DNA of 64,000 nt from Serratia sp. AKBS12 (GCF_024793895.1 NZ_JANUSB010000007.1:186001-250000); one strand, 5' to 3'. Shown: positions 30,146-40,948, counted from the first letter of the stretch. A program made the numbers and translations. Notes: generated by a model from the sequence alone, not told the origin.

Positions 30146-31209
30146 GTCGTATTCTGGTCACCGGCGGCGCAGGTTTTATCGGTTCCGCCGTGGTAAGGCA
30201 TATCATTGGCGCCACCACGGACAGCGTGGTGGTGGTGGACAAACTGACTTATGCCGGCAACCTTGAGTCGCTGGCACCGGCGGCCGCCAGCGAACGCTAT
30301 GCGTTCGAGCAGGTGGACATCTGCGATCGCGCTGCGCTGGATCGGGTGTTTGCCCAGTACCAGCCGGATGCAGTGATGCATCTGGCTGCGGAAAGCCATG
30401 TCGATCGCTCAATCGACGGCCCGGCGGCGTTTATCGAAACCAACGTGGTGGGCACCTACACCCTGCTGGAAGCGGCACGTCATTACTGGCAGCAACTGGC
30501 CACGCCGCGGCAGCAGGATTTCCGTTTCCACCACATTTCCACTGACGAAGTGTACGGCGATCTGCACGGCACCGACGATCTGTTTACCGAAACCACGCCA
30601 TATGCGCCGAGCAGCCCGTATTCCGCTTCCAAGGCCTCCAGTGACCATCTGGTGCGCGCCTGGCTGCGTACCTACGGTTTGCCGACGCTGATCACCAACT
30701 GTTCCAATAACTACGGGCCGTATCATTTCCCGGAAAAGCTGATCCCACTGGTGATTCTGAACGCGATTTCCGGCAAGCCGCTGCCGGTGTATGGCGACGG
30801 TGCACAGGTACGCGACTGGCTGTACGTCGAAGATCACGCACGGGCGCTGTATCAGGTGGCGACCACTGGTAAAGTGGGCGAAACCTACAACATCGGCGGC
30901 CACAACGAGCGCAAGAATATCGAGGTGGTACAGACCATTTGCGATCTGCTGGAACAGCTGGCCCCGAGCAAGCCGCAGGGCGTGGCGCATTACCGCGACC
31001 TTATCACCTACGTTAAGGATCGTCCGGGCCACGATATGCGTTATGCCATCGACGCCGGTAAAATCGAGCGCGAGCTGGGTTGGCGCCCACAGGAAACCTT
31101 CGAAAGCGGTATCCGCAAAACGGTAGCCTGGTATCTGGCCAACGAAACCTGGTGGCGCCGCGTGCAGGACGGTTCCTATGCCGGCGAACGGCTGGGCCTG
31201 AGCCAGTAA
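30142..31209 (+). CDS. rffG: RffG, dTDP-glucose 4,6-dehydratase
   Basis: A short-chain dehydrogenase-type enzyme that makes dTDP-4-keto-6-deoxyglucose for the Fuc4NAc branch. At 355 residues it carries [26 protein letters not shown] and the YSASK motif. I place the start at TTG 30142 (reading MSRILVTGG): GGAG at 30131-30134 gives a 7-base spacing, and the N terminus aligns with E. coli. The GTG at 30136 is too close to the ribosome binding site. The start overlaps the wecC stop. Confidence 0.95.
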   Translation: MSRILVTGGAGFIGSAVVRHIIGATTDSVVVVDKLTYAGNLESLAPAAASERYAFEQVDICDRAALDRVFAQYQPDAVMHLAAESHVDRSIDGPAAFIETNVVGTYTLLEAARHYWQQLATPRQQDFRFHHISTDEVYGDLHGTDDLFTETTPYAPSSPYSASKASSDHLVRAWLRTYGLPTLITNCSNNYGPYHFPEKLIPLVILNAISGKPLPVYGDGAQVRDWLYVEDHARALYQVATTGKVGETYNIGGHNERKNIEVVQTICDLLEQLAPSKPQGVAHYRDLITYVKDRPGHDMRYAIDAGKIERELGWRPQETFESGIRKTVAWYLANETWWRRVQDGSYAGERLGLSQ

Positions 31210-31274
31210 CCTCATATCGATAGGGTGCCGCGGGCGTTGCGGCGGCGCCATTGTCGTCAGTTCAGGAGGGCATT

Positions 31275-32156
31275 ATGAAAGGTATTATTCTCGCCGGTGG
31301 TTCAGGAACGCGTCTGCATCCCATCACGCGCGGCATCTCCAAGCAATTACTGCCGATTTACGACAAGCCGATGATTTACTACCCGTTATCGGTACTGATG
31401 CTGGCCGGTATTCGGGACGTATTGATTATTTCCACCCCGGAAGATCTGCCATCGTTCCGCCGCCTGCTGGGCAGCGGGGCGGAGTTCGGCATCAATCTTA
31501 GCTACGCCGAGCAGCCGAGCCCGGACGGACTGGCGCAGGCATTCCTGATCGGTGAGGAATTTATCGGCGGCGAGCCGAGCTGCCTGGTGCTGGGCGACAA
31601 TATCTATTTCGGCCAGGGCTTTAGCCCAAAACTGAAAAGCGTGGTGGCGCGCAACCAGGGTGCGACGGTGTTCGGCTATCAGGTGATGGATCCGGAACGC
31701 TTTGGCGTGGTGGAGTTTGACGAGGACTTCCGCGCGCTGTCCATCGAGGAAAAACCGCAGCAACCGAAGTCCAACTGGGCGGTAACCGGCCTGTATTTTT
31801 ATGATAATCAAGTGGTTGATTTTGCCAGGCAGGTCAAGCCGTCAGCGCGAGGCGAGCTGGAAATCACCACCATCAATCAGATGTACATGGAGCGCGGCCA
31901 GTTGAACGTTGAACTGCTGGGACGCGGTTTCGCCTGGCTGGACACCGGCACTCACGACAGCCTGATCGAGGCCAGTACCTTCGTGCAAACGGTGGAAAAG
32001 CGTCAGGGCTTCAAGATTGCCTGCCTGGAAGAGATTGCCTGGCGCAATGGCTGGCTGGACGATGAAGGCGTCAGACGTGCCGCGCAGGCGCTGTCCAAGA
32101 CCGGTTACGGCAAATATCTGCTGGATTTGCTGCATGTCCGTCCGCGCCAGTATTGA
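31275..32156 (+). CDS. rffH: RffH, glucose-1-phosphate thymidylyltransferase
   Basis: A 293-residue nucleotidyltransferase that forms dTDP-glucose from glucose-1-phosphate and dTTP. It shows the signature start [16 protein letters not shown], then [19 protein letters not shown] and DTGTHDSL. The ATG at 31275 follows a strong AGGAGGG; the longer frame from 31251 is not needed. Its 3' end overlaps wecD by 23 bases. Confidence 0.97.
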   Translation: MKGIILAGGSGTRLHPITRGISKQLLPIYDKPMIYYPLSVLMLAGIRDVLIISTPEDLPSFRRLLGSGAEFGINLSYAEQPSPDGLAQAFLIGEEFIGGEPSCLVLGDNIYFGQGFSPKLKSVVARNQGATVFGYQVMDPERFGVVEFDEDFRALSIEEKPQQPKSNWAVTGLYFYDNQVVDFARQVKPSARGELEITTINQMYMERGQLNVELLGRGFAWLDTGTHDSLIEASTFVQTVEKRQGFKIACLEEIAWRNGWLDDEGVRRAAQALSKTGYGKYLLDLLHVRPRQY

Positions 32157-32856
32157 ACCGCTGAGCTGGGAGAGCGACTACTTCCAGCGCCGCAGCGCAA
32201 AACTGCATTTTGACCACGCCGCGCCGCTGCTGAGCAGCGACGCGCTGGACGCCTATGCGCTGGTACAGGCCAAAATCCCTGCCGCACGGCTGGATCTGGC
32301 CGATGCGCTGGCGGCTTACGGTTTTCAGCTGGCGGAGGGCGAGATTGACCTTGCGCTAGCTATTGGCACGGAATGTGCTTCTATTGCGCACCCGCTGTTG
32401 CGGGTCGCAACACCGCCGGATATCCCCGTGCTGCGGGCGGCGGCAGAGAACGTCTTTACCACCAGCCGCTTTCGCATGCCATGGTATGCCGCACAGGACA
32501 GTGGGCGATTTTATGCCACCTGGATCGAAAAAGCGGTGCTGGGCACCTTTGACCATCAATGCCTGCTGACGTTAAACGATGCGCGGCAGCCGACCGGCTT
32601 TGTCAGCCTGCGCGATATCGGCGAAGGACAGGCGCGCATCGGCCTGTTGGCGGCGCTGCCTGGTACTCGCGGGCAGGGCATTGGGGCACAGCTGATGGCG
32701 GCAGCCATCGACTGGTGCCGACAGCGGCGGATACAGCGCCTGTGGGTGGCGACGCAAATCAGTAACGTCGCCGCGCTACGGCTCTATCAACGGCACGGTG
32801 CTTTTATTGAAAGCACCGCGTATTGGTTATACCGAGGAAAACATGATCCCATTTAA
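32134..32856 (+). CDS. wecD: WecD, dTDP-4-amino-4,6-dideoxy-D-galactose N-acetyltransferase
   Basis: A 240-residue GNAT enzyme that N-acetylates dTDP-Fuc4N with acetyl-CoA to give dTDP-Fuc4NAc. The start at 32134 ([14 protein letters not shown]) matches E. coli ([10 protein letters not shown]) and lies within rffH. The C-terminal half holds the GNAT acetyl-CoA loop ([12 protein letters not shown]), and the end [11 protein letters not shown] is family-typical. The N-terminal half is more divergent from E. coli than other wec products. Its stop lies beyond the wecE start (14 bases overlap). Confidence 0.95.
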   Translation: MSVRASIEPLSWESDYFQRRSAKLHFDHAAPLLSSDALDAYALVQAKIPAARLDLADALAAYGFQLAEGEIDLALAIGTECASIAHPLLRVATPPDIPVLRAAAENVFTTSRFRMPWYAAQDSGRFYATWIEKAVLGTFDHQCLLTLNDARQPTGFVSLRDIGEGQARIGLLAALPGTRGQGIGAQLMAAAIDWCRQRRIQRLWVATQISNVAALRLYQRHGAFIESTAYWLYRGKHDPI

Positions 32857-33973
32857 CGCACCACCGGTTGTTGGCACTGAACTCGACTATATGCAGGCGG
32901 CGATGAGCAGCGGAAAACTGTGCGGTGACGGCGGTTTTACCCGCCGCTGCCAGCAATGGATGGAGCAGCATTTCGCCAGTCCGAAAGTGCTGTTGACCCC
33001 GTCCTGTACCGCCTCGCTGGAAATGGCCGCCATCCTGCTCGACATTCAGCCGGGCGACGAAGTGATCATGCCGAGCTTCACCTTTGTGTCCACCGCCAAC
33101 GCCTTTGTGCTGCGCGGTGCCAAGATGGTATTTGTTGATGTGCGCCCGGACACCATGAACATCGATGAAAGCAAAATCGAAGCGGCCATCACCGAAAAAA
33201 CCCGCGTTATCGTACCGGTGCATTACGCCGGCGTAGCTTGCGAAATGGACACCATCATGGCGCTGGCCAACAAGTATAACCTGTACGTGGTGGAGGACGC
33301 GGCCCAGGGGGTGATGTCGACCTATAAGGGCAAGGTGCTGGGCACCATCGGTCACATCGGTGCGTTCAGTTTCCATGAAACCAAGAACTACACCGCCGGC
33401 GGTGAAGGCGGGGCCACGCTGATCAACGATCCGACGCTGATTGACCGGGCGGAAATCGTGCGTGAAAAAGGCACCAACCGCAGCCAGTTCTTCCGTGGCC
33501 AGGTGGATAAGTACACCTGGCGCGATATCGGCTCCAGCTACCTGATGTCCGACTTGCAGGCCGCCTATCTGTGGGCGCAGCTGGAAGCCGCCGAGCGTAT
33601 CAATCAGCGTCGCCTGCGGCTGTGGCAGAGTTATTATGACGCCTTCAAGCCGCTGGCCGATGCCGGGCGCATCGATTTGCCGGTTATCCCGCAGGGCTGC
33701 GTGCACAACGCGCACATGTTCTATCTCAAGCTGAAGGACATCAACGACCGTTCTGCCTTTATCGACTACCTGAAAGAAGCGGAAATCATGACGGTGTTCC
33801 ACTACATTCCGCTGCACGCCTGCCCGGCCGGCGAAAAGTTTGGCCGTTTTGCCGGTGACGATCGCTTCACCAGCAAGGAAAGCGAGCGCCTGGTGCGCCT
33901 GCCGTTGTTCTATAACCTGTCTGACGTCAATCAGCGTACGGTCATCAACACCGTGTTGAGCTACCTCGCCTGA
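32843..33973 (+). CDS. wecE: WecE, dTDP-4-amino-4,6-dideoxygalactose transaminase
   Basis: A 376-residue PLP-dependent sugar aminotransferase (DegT/DnrJ/EryC1 family) that converts dTDP-4-keto-6-deoxyglucose to dTDP-Fuc4N using glutamate. The PLP lysine is K181 in FHETKNYTAGGEGG. The segment EDAAQG precedes it, and TPSCTASLEMAA holds the phosphate-binding serine. The ATG at 32843 overlaps the wecD end; the longer frame from 32798 is unlikely. Confidence 0.97.
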   Translation: MIPFNAPPVVGTELDYMQAAMSSGKLCGDGGFTRRCQQWMEQHFASPKVLLTPSCTASLEMAAILLDIQPGDEVIMPSFTFVSTANAFVLRGAKMVFVDVRPDTMNIDESKIEAAITEKTRVIVPVHYAGVACEMDTIMALANKYNLYVVEDAAQGVMSTYKGKVLGTIGHIGAFSFHETKNYTAGGEGGATLINDPTLIDRAEIVREKGTNRSQFFRGQVDKYTWRDIGSSYLMSDLQAAYLWAQLEAAERINQRRLRLWQSYYDAFKPLADAGRIDLPVIPQGCVHNAHMFYLKLKDINDRSAFIDYLKEAEIMTVFHYIPLHACPAGEKFGRFAGDDRFTSKESERLVRLPLFYNLSDVNQRTVINTVLSYLA

Positions 33974-33974
33974 T

Positions 33975-35225
33975 ATGTCGTTGGCAAAAGCATCGGTCTG
34001 GACCGCTGGCTCTACGCTGATCAAAATTGGCGTGGGGCTGCTGGTGGTCAAATTGCTGGCGGTGGCGTTCGGCCCCAGCGGCGTTGGCCAGGCGGGTAAC
34101 TTCCGCCAGTTGATTACCGTGCTCGGCGTACTGTCCGGCGCCGGGATTTTTAATGGCGTCACCAAATACGTGGCGGAGTTTCACCAGGATCCGCAGCGCC
34201 TGCGTATGGCGGTCGGCACCGCGTCCAGCATTGTGCTCGGCTTTTCGACGCTGCTGGCGCTGGTGTTTCTGTTTGCGGCACAACCCATCAGCATTGGGCT
34301 GTTTGGTCATGCACAATACGTCAACGTGGTGCGTGCGGTGGCGTTTATTCAGATGGGCATCGCCTACGCCAATCTGTTTTTAGCCATTCTCAAGGGCTAT
34401 CGCGACGCGATGGGTAACGCCGCCGCGGTGATCGGCGGCAGCCTGATTGGCGTTGTCGCTTTTGTCATCTGTTTTAAACTGGGCGGTTACGAGGGGGCGC
34501 TGGCCGGACTGGCGCTGGTGCCGGCGCTGGTGGTGCTGCCGGCAGGCATACTGCTGTGGCGGCGCGACAACTTGCCGCTGCGCTACCTGGCGCTGGCCTG
34601 GGATAAGGCGTTGGCCAGCCATCTGGGCAAGTTCACCGTCATGGCGCTGATCACCTCCGTGACGCTGCCGGTGGCGTATGTCATGATGCGTAACCTGCTG
34701 GCGGCGCATTACAGCTGGGACGAGGTGGGTATCTGGCAGGGGGTGAGCAGCATTTCCGATGCCTACCTGCAGTTTATCACCGCATCGTTTACCGTTTATC
34801 TGCTGCCGACCCTGTCGCGTTTGACCGACAAAGGGGCAATTACCCGCGAAATCGTCCGCTCGCTGAAGTTTGTGCTGCCGGCGGTGGCCGCCGCGAGCTT
34901 TGCCGTCTGGCTGCTGCGCGACTTCGCCATCTGGTTGCTGTTTTCGGACAGGTTTATCGCCATGCGCGATCTGTTCGCCTGGCAACTGGTGGGCGATGTG
35001 TTGAAAGTCGGTGCCTACGTGTTTGGTTATCTGGTGATTGCCAAAGCGTCGCTGCGTTTTTATCTGTTGGCCGAGGTCAGCCAGTTTGCCCTGCTGACGG
35101 CGTTTGCGCATTGGCTGATCCCGCTGCACGGGGCGTTGGGCGCGGCACAAGCCTATATGGCCACCTACATGGTGTATTTCACGCTGTGTAGCCTGATATT
35201 TATTCTTTATCGTAGACGAGTATGA
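33975..35225 (+). CDS. wzxE: WzxE, ECA lipid III flippase
   Basis: A 416-residue inner-membrane protein of the polysaccharide transport (MOP) superfamily with about twelve hydrophobic helices. It flips the undecaprenyl-PP-trisaccharide to the periplasmic face. The N terminus [19 protein letters not shown] is typical. It starts one base after wecE and overlaps wecF by four bases. Confidence 0.95.
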   Translation: MSLAKASVWTAGSTLIKIGVGLLVVKLLAVAFGPSGVGQAGNFRQLITVLGVLSGAGIFNGVTKYVAEFHQDPQRLRMAVGTASSIVLGFSTLLALVFLFAAQPISIGLFGHAQYVNVVRAVAFIQMGIAYANLFLAILKGYRDAMGNAAAVIGGSLIGVVAFVICFKLGGYEGALAGLALVPALVVLPAGILLWRRDNLPLRYLALAWDKALASHLGKFTVMALITSVTLPVAYVMMRNLLAAHYSWDEVGIWQGVSSISDAYLQFITASFTVYLLPTLSRLTDKGAITREIVRSLKFVLPAVAAASFAVWLLRDFAIWLLFSDRFIAMRDLFAWQLVGDVLKVGAYVFGYLVIAKASLRFYLLAEVSQFALLTAFAHWLIPLHGALGAAQAYMATYMVYFTLCSLIFILYRRRV

Positions 35226-36307
35226 CCATACTGATTCACGTACTGGGATCTGATATCCCTCATCACAATCAGACCGTGCTGCGCTTCTTCAATGACGTGC
35301 TGGCAACCCGCCTGCCATCCCGGCAGGTGAGCCATTTTATGGTCGCGGCGCAAGACGTGGCGGCGTTGGGGCAGTTTCCAGCGTTGACGATCGAGACCTA
35401 CCCAGACAAGAAAAGCCTGGCGCAGGCGGTGATAGCCCGTGCCGGCGCCGACCGCGACAGCCGTTTCTTTTGGCATGGGCAGTTCAACCCCACGCTGTGG
35501 CTGGCGCTGCTGAGCGGTAAAATCGCGCCGCGTCAGGTGAGCTGGCACATCTGGGGCGCGGATCTGTACGAAAACGCCACCAGTTGGAAGTTCCGGCTGT
35601 TCTATCTGCTGCGCCGTATTGCGCAAGGGCGGGTCGGGCACGTGTTTGCCACGCGCGGCGATCTGATTCATTACCAGCAACGCCACGCCCGGGTTCCGGC
35701 GTCGCTGCTGTATTTCCCAACCCGTATGGATCCGGCGCTCACCGGCGTGGAGGTCGAAAAAAACCTTGCCGGCCCGATGACCATTCTGGTAGGCAACTCC
35801 GGCGATCGTACCAACCGCCATATTGAAGCGTTGACCGCCATCCACCAGCAGTTTGGCGCCGGCGTGCGGGTGATTGTGCCAATGGGCTATCCGGCCAACA
35901 ACGACGCCTATATCGCGCAGGTTCGAGCGGCGGGCGTGCAGCTGTTCGGCGACAAAAATCTGCAGTTGCTGACCCGGCAGGTGGCGTTCGACGATTACCT
36001 GAACATGCTGCGCAGCTGCGATCTGGGGTACTTTATCTTTGATCGCCAGCAGGGGATAGGCACGCTGTGCCTGCTGATCCAGTTTGGCGTGCCGTTTGTG
36101 CTCAGCCGTCAGAACCCGTTCTGGCAGGATCTGGCCGAACAACACTTGCCGGTGCTGTTTTACGGTGACTCGCTGGATGAAGCGGTGGTGCGAGAAGCCC
36201 AGCGTCAATTGGCGGCGGTCGACAAGCAAGACATCGCCTTCTTCAATCCGAACTACGTCGATGGCTGGCAGCAGGCGTTGGCGCTGGCTGCGGGAGAAAC
36301 GCCATGA
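35222..36307 (+). CDS. wecF: WecF, dTDP-Fuc4NAc:lipid II Fuc4NAc transferase
   Basis: A 361-residue GT56-family glycosyltransferase that adds Fuc4NAc to lipid II, completing the trisaccharide lipid III on the cytosolic side. The start [25 protein letters not shown] and the inner run [12 protein letters not shown] are characteristic of the family. It overlaps both wzxE and wzyE by four bases (ATGA), which fits tight translational coupling. Confidence 0.95.
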   Translation: MTILIHVLGSDIPHHNQTVLRFFNDVLATRLPSRQVSHFMVAAQDVAALGQFPALTIETYPDKKSLAQAVIARAGADRDSRFFWHGQFNPTLWLALLSGKIAPRQVSWHIWGADLYENATSWKFRLFYLLRRIAQGRVGHVFATRGDLIHYQQRHARVPASLLYFPTRMDPALTGVEVEKNLAGPMTILVGNSGDRTNRHIEALTAIHQQFGAGVRVIVPMGYPANNDAYIAQVRAAGVQLFGDKNLQLLTRQVAFDDYLNMLRSCDLGYFIFDRQQGIGTLCLLIQFGVPFVLSRQNPFWQDLAEQHLPVLFYGDSLDEAVVREAQRQLAAVDKQDIAFFNPNYVDGWQQALALAAGETP

Positions 36308-37677
36308 CGCTAGCGCAATTTGGCGGACTGTTTGTCGTTTACCTGATCGGCGTGGTGTTTATTCTCACTCTGACCTATCAGGAGTTTCGACGCATTCGTT
36401 TTAACTTCAACGTATTCTTTTCGTTGCTGTATCTGCTGACGTTTTTCTTCGGCTTCCCGTTGAGCTGTCTGCTGGTGTTCCAGTTCGACGTGGAAATCGT
36501 GCCGGTGGAATACCTGCTGTATGCGCTGCTGTCCGCCACCTGCTTTTATGCCATTTATTATGTCAGTTACAAAACCCGTTTGCGCCAGCGCAGTCGCGAA
36601 GCGCGCAAGCCGGTGTTTAGCATGAACCGGGTGGAAACCAACCTGACCTGGGTACTGTTGGCGCTGGTGGCCATCGGTACCGTCGGCATCTTCTTCATGC
36701 AGAACGGTTTCCTGCTGTTCAAGCTGAACTCCTACAGCCAGATTTTCTCCAGCGACGTGTCCGGCGTGGCGCTCAAGCGCTTTTTCTATTTCTTTATTCC
36801 GGCAATGCTGGTGGTGTACTTCCTCAAACAGGACGTACGCTCATGGTTCTTCTTCCTGGCGGCCACGGTGTCGTTCGGCGTTCTGACTTACGTCATCGTC
36901 GGCGGCACGCGCGCCAACATCATCATTGCCTTTGCCCTGTTCCTGTTTATCGGCATCGTACGCGGCTGGATTACGCTGTGGATGCTGGCGGCGGCCGGGG
37001 TGTTCGGTATTGTCGGCATGTTCTGGCTGGCGCTGAAACGCTATAGCCTCGACGTCAGCGGCGCAGAGGCGTTTTATACCTTCCTGTACCTGACACGCGA
37101 CACCTTCTCGCCGTGGGAAAACCTGGCGTTGTTGCTGCAAAACTACGACAAAATCGATTTCCAGGGGCTGGCGCCGATCGTGCGTGATTTTTATGTGTTC
37201 ATCCCTTCCTGGCTGTGGCCAGGTCGGCCGGACGTAGTGCTGAATACCGCCAACTACTTTACCTGGGAAGTACTTGAAAACAATTCCGGGTTGGCGATCT
37301 CGCCGACGCTGATCGGTTCGCTGGTAGTCATGGGCGGAGCGCTGTTTATTCCGCTGGGTGCGGTGGTGGTCGGTTTGATCATCAAATGGTTCGACTGGCT
37401 ATATGAGCTGGGGCGCAGCGAAGAGAACCGCTATAAAGCGGCTATTCTGCAAGCCTTCTGTTTCGGTGCGGTGTTCAACATGATTGTGCTGGCGCGTGAA
37501 GGACTGGATTCATTCGTCTCGCGCGTGGTGTTCTTCTGCCTTATTTTTGGCGCCTGCCTGGTGCTGGCGAAATTACTGTACTGGCTGTTTGATGCGGCGG
37601 GGTTGATCAAGGCGCGGGTGATGCGTTCCCGAACGCTGCAACAGGCCGCCGCCCCGCGCGCTGACGGATTATTGTAA
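36304..37677 (+). CDS. wzyE: WzyE, ECA polymerase
   Basis: A 457-residue polytopic inner-membrane protein that links trisaccharide units into the linear antigen chain on the periplasmic side. It has roughly eleven hydrophobic helices. A large loop contains the run [26 protein letters not shown] (only named here by its ends, FYVFIPS to NYFTW), which is conserved in WzyE. The end is basic and Ala-rich. It overlaps wecF and is 14 bases from wecG. Confidence 0.95.
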   Translation: MTLAQFGGLFVVYLIGVVFILTLTYQEFRRIRFNFNVFFSLLYLLTFFFGFPLSCLLVFQFDVEIVPVEYLLYALLSATCFYAIYYVSYKTRLRQRSREARKPVFSMNRVETNLTWVLLALVAIGTVGIFFMQNGFLLFKLNSYSQIFSSDVSGVALKRFFYFFIPAMLVVYFLKQDVRSWFFFLAATVSFGVLTYVIVGGTRANIIIAFALFLFIGIVRGWITLWMLAAAGVFGIVGMFWLALKRYSLDVSGAEAFYTFLYLTRDTFSPWENLALLLQNYDKIDFQGLAPIVRDFYVFIPSWLWPGRPDVVLNTANYFTWEVLENNSGLAISPTLIGSLVVMGGALFIPLGAVVVGLIIKWFDWLYELGRSEENRYKAAILQAFCFGAVFNMIVLAREGLDSFVSRVVFFCLIFGACLVLAKLLYWLFDAAGLIKARVMRSRTLQQAAAPRADGLL

Positions 37678-37691
37678 GGGTAACAATAACA

Positions 37692-38432
37692 ATGGAAAAA
37701 AAGGTTTCGGTTCCTCAATATACGCTGCGCGGTTTTCGCCTGTGGGGGTTCCGTAATATGGCGCACTGCCTGGACTTTTTGTTCGACGGCGGCAAGATGA
37801 AGCAGGGCACCCTGGTGGCGATGAATGCGGAAAAGCTGCTGGCGGCCGAACAGGACGCCGAGTTACGCGCCTTGCTGGATGGCGCAGAGTATAAGTACGC
37901 CGACGGTATCAGCATGGTGCGGGCAATGCGCCGCAAGTTCCCCGGCGCTGAGGTGTCGCGCGTGGCGGGGGCCGATCTGTGGGAGGCATTGATGCAGCGT
38001 GCCGGTCAGGAAGGCACGCCGGTGTTCTTGATTGGCGGCAAGCCGGCGATACTGGCGGAAACGGCAGACAAACTGCGTCGCCAATGGCAGGTGAATATCG
38101 TCGGTACTCAGGACGGGTACTTCAAGCCGGAGCAGCGTGACGAGCTGTTTGCGCGCGTTCACGCCAGCGGGGCGGCGATTGTCACCGTCGCGATGGGGTC
38201 GCCGAAGCAGGAAGTCCTGATGCGTGACTGCCGAGCGATACATCCACAGGCGCTGTATATGGGCGTAGGCGGCACTTACGACGTCTTTACCGGTCACGTC
38301 AAGCGCGCTCCCAAGGTGTGGCAGAACCTGGGCCTGGAGTGGCTGTATCGACTGCTCAGTCAACCGAGTCGTATCCGCCGGCAGATCAAATTGCTGAAAT
38401 TCGTCGGCTACTATTACGGTGGTAAATTGTAA
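37692..38432 (+). CDS. wecG: WecG, UDP-ManNAcA transferase (lipid II synthase)
   Basis: A 246-residue GT26 (WecG/TagA/CpsF) enzyme that transfers ManNAcA from UDP-ManNAcA to lipid I, giving lipid II. Family motifs visible are [33 protein letters not shown] and [18 protein letters not shown]. It is the last gene of the operon, as in E. coli, and no strong intrinsic terminator was found directly after it. Confidence 0.97.
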   Translation: MEKKVSVPQYTLRGFRLWGFRNMAHCLDFLFDGGKMKQGTLVAMNAEKLLAAEQDAELRALLDGAEYKYADGISMVRAMRRKFPGAEVSRVAGADLWEALMQRAGQEGTPVFLIGGKPAILAETADKLRRQWQVNIVGTQDGYFKPEQRDELFARVHASGAAIVTVAMGSPKQEVLMRDCRAIHPQALYMGVGGTYDVFTGHVKRAPKVWQNLGLEWLYRLLSQPSRIRRQIKLLKFVGYYYGGKL

Positions 38433-38711
38433 TGCCGTTGCCGGAGCGGGTTATGCTGCTCCGGCATGCAATGGTGTTTAAATATGCTGCCGTTTGGCTA
38501 AACATCCAGCACATCTATAACCTCTCGTTACTACTTTCCCTCTGCTTATTTCATAACATTTTAAATTGCGGTTTGCTTATAGCGGCAAAATGCGGAACGA
38601 TCGCGCCCCTCGGCCTTAAACCACGGCTCTGGCACGATTTTGGCCGCAGCAGGCCAGTTAAAACTATAACGACAGATGCAAACACGGCAAAAGAGTAACG
38701 ACAGAGGAATT
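38433..38711. other. Intergenic region between wecG and yifK
   Basis: A 279-base stretch. An 88-codon frame that begins on the wecG stop is judged non-coding: it has no ribosome binding site and no recognised family. The region must hold the yifK promoter; a GAGG lies eight bases before the yifK ATG. Confidence 0.4.
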
Positions 38712-40115
38712 ATGGCAAGCAAAGAAAAACCGCAGGGGCTACAGCGTGGGCTGGAAGCCCGGCACATCGAACTGATTGCGCTTGGCGGTACCATTGGCGT
38801 CGGCCTGTTCATGGGCTCGGCCAGTACCTTGAAGTGGGCGGGGCCTTCGGTGCTGCTGGCTTACATCATTGCCGGGCTGTTCGTGTTCTTCATCATGCGT
38901 TCGATGGGCGAGATGCTGTTCCTGGAGCCGGTAGCCGGTTCGTTCGCGGTTTACGCGCATAAGTACATGAGCCCCTATTTTGGCTATCTGACCGCCTGGG
39001 GCTACTGGTTTATGTGGATCGCGGTCGGCATTTCGGAAATTACCGCCATCGGCGTCTACGTACAGTTCTGGTTCCCGGAAATACCGCAATGGCTGCCGGC
39101 GTTGCTTGCCGTGGCGATGGTGGCGCTGGCCAATCTGGCGGCGGTACGTTTGTACGGCGAGTTGGAGTTCTGGTTTGCCATGATCAAGGTCACCACCATT
39201 ATCGTGATGATCCTGGTGGGTCTGGGGGTAATTTTCTTTGGTTTCGGCAACGGCGGCCAACCGATTGGTTTTGCCAACCTGACGGCGCACGGCGGCTTCT
39301 TTGCCGGTGGCTGGAAGGGATTCCTGTTTGCGCTGTGTATCGTGGTCGCTTCTTATCAGGGTGTGGAGCTGGTGGGTATTACCGCCGGTGAAGCCAAAAA
39401 TCCACAGGTGACGTTAAAGCGCGCGATCAACAACATTCTGTGGCGGATCCTGATTTTTTACGTCGGGGCGATTTTCGTTATCGTCACCATCTTCCCATGG
39501 AACGGCATCGGTACCGCCGGCAGCCCGTTCGTGCTGACCTTTGCCAAGATCGGCATTGTGGCTGCCGCCGGCATTATCAACTTCGTGGTGCTGACCGCCG
39601 CGCTGTCCGGCTGTAATAGCGGCATGTACAGCGGCGGGCGCATGCTGTACGCGTTGGCCAGGAACCGCCAACTGCCGGCTGCGCTGACCCGCCTCTCCGC
39701 CAGCGGCGTACCGGTCTACTGCATCGCCGTGACCATTGCCTGTCTGTTGCTGGGCTCGGCGTTGAACTACCTTATTCCGAACCCGCAACAGGTGTTCGTC
39801 TATGTCTACAGCGCCAGCGTGCTGCCGGGCATGGTGCCGTGGTTCGTGGTGCTGATAAGCCAGCTTTACTTTCGTCGTGCGCATCGGGAGGCGATCAAAA
39901 CCCACGCCTTCAAGTCGATTATGTTCCCGTACATAAACTATCTGACCATTGCTTTCCTGCTTTGCGTGCTGGTTGGCATGGGAATTAACCCGGATACGCG
40001 TATTTCACTGCTGGTCGGAACGATTTTCCTGGCGCTGGTCAGCCTGTGTTACGTTGTTTTCGGTATGCACAAGAAACAGCATCAGGCTGAAATTCGGCCA
40101 GAAAACCAGCAATAA
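38712..40115 (+). CDS. yifK: YifK/ThrP-type amino-acid permease (APC family)
   Basis: A 467-residue inner-membrane amino-acid:proton symporter with twelve hydrophobic helices. The family start [24 protein letters not shown] includes the unwound helix-1 substrate site (GGTIGVGLF). Its best match by memory is E. coli YifK, now described as a threonine/serine transporter, and it occupies the same position between wecG and the argX tRNA operon. Substrate specificity here is inferred. The start at 38712 follows a GAGG; a frame from 38676 is longer without support. Confidence 0.93.
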   Translation: MASKEKPQGLQRGLEARHIELIALGGTIGVGLFMGSASTLKWAGPSVLLAYIIAGLFVFFIMRSMGEMLFLEPVAGSFAVYAHKYMSPYFGYLTAWGYWFMWIAVGISEITAIGVYVQFWFPEIPQWLPALLAVAMVALANLAAVRLYGELEFWFAMIKVTTIIVMILVGLGVIFFGFGNGGQPIGFANLTAHGGFFAGGWKGFLFALCIVVASYQGVELVGITAGEAKNPQVTLKRAINNILWRILIFYVGAIFVIVTIFPWNGIGTAGSPFVLTFAKIGIVAAAGIINFVVLTAALSGCNSGMYSGGRMLYALARNRQLPAALTRLSASGVPVYCIAVTIACLLLGSALNYLIPNPQQVFVYVYSASVLPGMVPWFVVLISQLYFRRAHREAIKTHAFKSIMFPYINYLTIAFLLCVLVGMGINPDTRISLLVGTIFLALVSLCYVVFGMHKKQHQAEIRPENQQ

Positions 40116-40200
40116 GCGATGAAAAGAGGCTATGGATGGCCCGTTCCTGCGTTGGACTGCGCAAAGCGTAATCAAACACAACATTTCTGCGAAAAAGCAC

Positions 40201-40229
40201 TAGACAGGATTGGTATAAAACCGTAGTAT
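40201..40229 (+). promoter_or_regulatory. Sigma-70 promoter of the tRNA operon
   Basis: TAGACA at 40201-40206, a 17-base spacer and TAGTAT at 40224-40229 make a near-consensus promoter. The C-rich stretch CCCCACCCGC right after it fits the GC-rich discriminator of stringently controlled stable-RNA promoters. It lies 21 bases before tRNA-Arg. Confidence 0.75.
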
Positions 40230-40250
40230 CCCCACCCGCAACGGCGCTAC

Positions 40251-40327
<77 letters not shown>

Positions 40328-40385
40328 TTAAGTTTGTGCGCAAGAGCTGCGGTGGTATCATTACCGCGTGAAGTAGTAAAGAAAT

Positions 40386-40462
40386 GGTGGCTATAGCTCA
40401 GTTGGTAGAGCCCTGGATTGTGATTCCAGTTGTCGTGGGTTCGAGTCCCATTAGCCACCCCA
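40386..40462 (+). tRNA. hisR: tRNA-His (anticodon GTG)
   Basis: 77 bases counted from the extra G(-1) that marks histidine tRNAs to the encoded CCA. The anticodon arm reads CTGGATTGTGATTCCAG and the T-loop is GGTTCGAGTCC. It is the second gene of the argX-hisR-leuT-proM operon. Confidence 0.98.
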
Positions 40463-40508
40463 CTTTACCCAAGGGGTAAAGAAAGAGTAAAAGCGATTTT
40501 GTGACAGT

Positions 40509-40595
40509 GCGAAGGTGGCGGAATTGGTAGACGCGCTAGCTTCAGGTGTTAGTGTTCTTACGGACGTGAGGGTTCAAGTCCCTCTCTTCGCACCA
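40509..40595 (+). tRNA. leuT: tRNA-Leu (anticodon CAG)
   Basis: An 87-base class II tRNA with a long variable arm (TGTTCTTACGGACG) and encoded CCA. The anticodon CAG sits in GCTTCAGGTGT. The acceptor is GCGAAGG/TCTTCGC. It is third in the operon, as in E. coli. Confidence 0.97.
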
Positions 40596-40670
40596 CACAA
40601 AATGTCTGATAAATTTTAATATTTACATAGACATAAGCTTTGAAATTACGTAGTATCAGCAACACAGAAT

Positions 40671-40747
40671 CGGCGAGTAGCGCAGCTTGGTAGCGCAACT
40701 GGTTTGGGACCAGTGGGTCGGAGGTTCGAATCCTCTCTCGCCGACCA
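40671..40747 (+). tRNA. proM: tRNA-Pro (anticodon TGG)
   Basis: A 77-base gene with encoded CCA. The anticodon TGG lies in CTGGTTTGGGACCAG, with acceptor CGGCGAG/CTCGCCG. It is the last tRNA of the operon. Its final 19 bases are repeated exactly 166 bases downstream (see the repeat entry). Confidence 0.98.
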
Positions 40748-40913
40748 TCATTCGAAAAACCTGCTTTTAAAGCAGGTTTTTTTTCGTCCGGATTTTATAA
40801 GAGGATGAGAACCTCCGAAGGAGGTTTGAGCCGAGCGTAGCGAGACCACGTTGCTTTAGCAACGGCCCGTAGGGCAAGCATCGTAGATGCGCGTAATCCT
40901 CTCTCGCCGACCA
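40729..40913 (+). repeat. Duplication of the tRNA-Pro 3' end, tyrT/rtT-like repeat unit
   Basis: The last 19 bases of tRNA-Pro (40729-40747) recur exactly at 40895-40913, a 166-base period. Between them lie four successive hairpins: AACCTCC-GAA-GGAGGTT (40810-40826), CGTTGC-TTTA-GCAACG (40849-40864), GCCC-GTA-GGGC (40865-40875) and GCATC-GTA-GATGC (40878-40890). A second terminator follows the second copy. The layout resembles the E. coli tyrT operon, where 178-bp repeats each begin with the 19-bp tRNA 3' end and give rtT RNA. The match in layout is seen; function is inferred. Confidence 0.7.
40758..40784 (+). terminator. First terminator after tRNA-Pro
   Basis: AACCTGC-TTTTAAA-GCAGGTT is followed by a run of eight T. 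It starts ten bases after the tRNA and looks like a standard intrinsic terminator. Confidence 0.88.
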
Positions 40914-40923
40914 CTTTCAAAGA

Positions 40924-40948
40924 AACCCGCTTTTAAGCGGGTTTTTTT
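40924..40948 (+). terminator. Second terminator, after the tRNA-Pro 3'-end copy
   Basis: AACCCGC-TTTTAA-GCGGGTT with a run of seven T lies eleven bases after the duplicated tRNA end. Its shape and spacing repeat the first terminator, so the tRNA end and terminator seem to have been copied together. Confidence 0.88.

Noticed and set aside
32804-34165. 453-codon minus-strand frame
   Set aside because: Antisense to wecE and the wzxE start; no motif recognised.
38432-38698. 88-codon frame after wecG
   Set aside because: It starts on the wecG stop without a ribosome binding site, has no recognised family and covers the probable yifK promoter.
40895-40913. A fifth, truncated tRNA gene
   Set aside because: Only the last 19 bases of tRNA-Pro are present; there is no D arm or anticodon arm, so it is a repeat and not a gene.
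40729-40913. Prophage or island attachment sites
   Set aside because: The 19-base direct repeat could be attL/attR, but only about 150 bases lie between and no integrase is near; the tyrT-like repeat explanation fits better.
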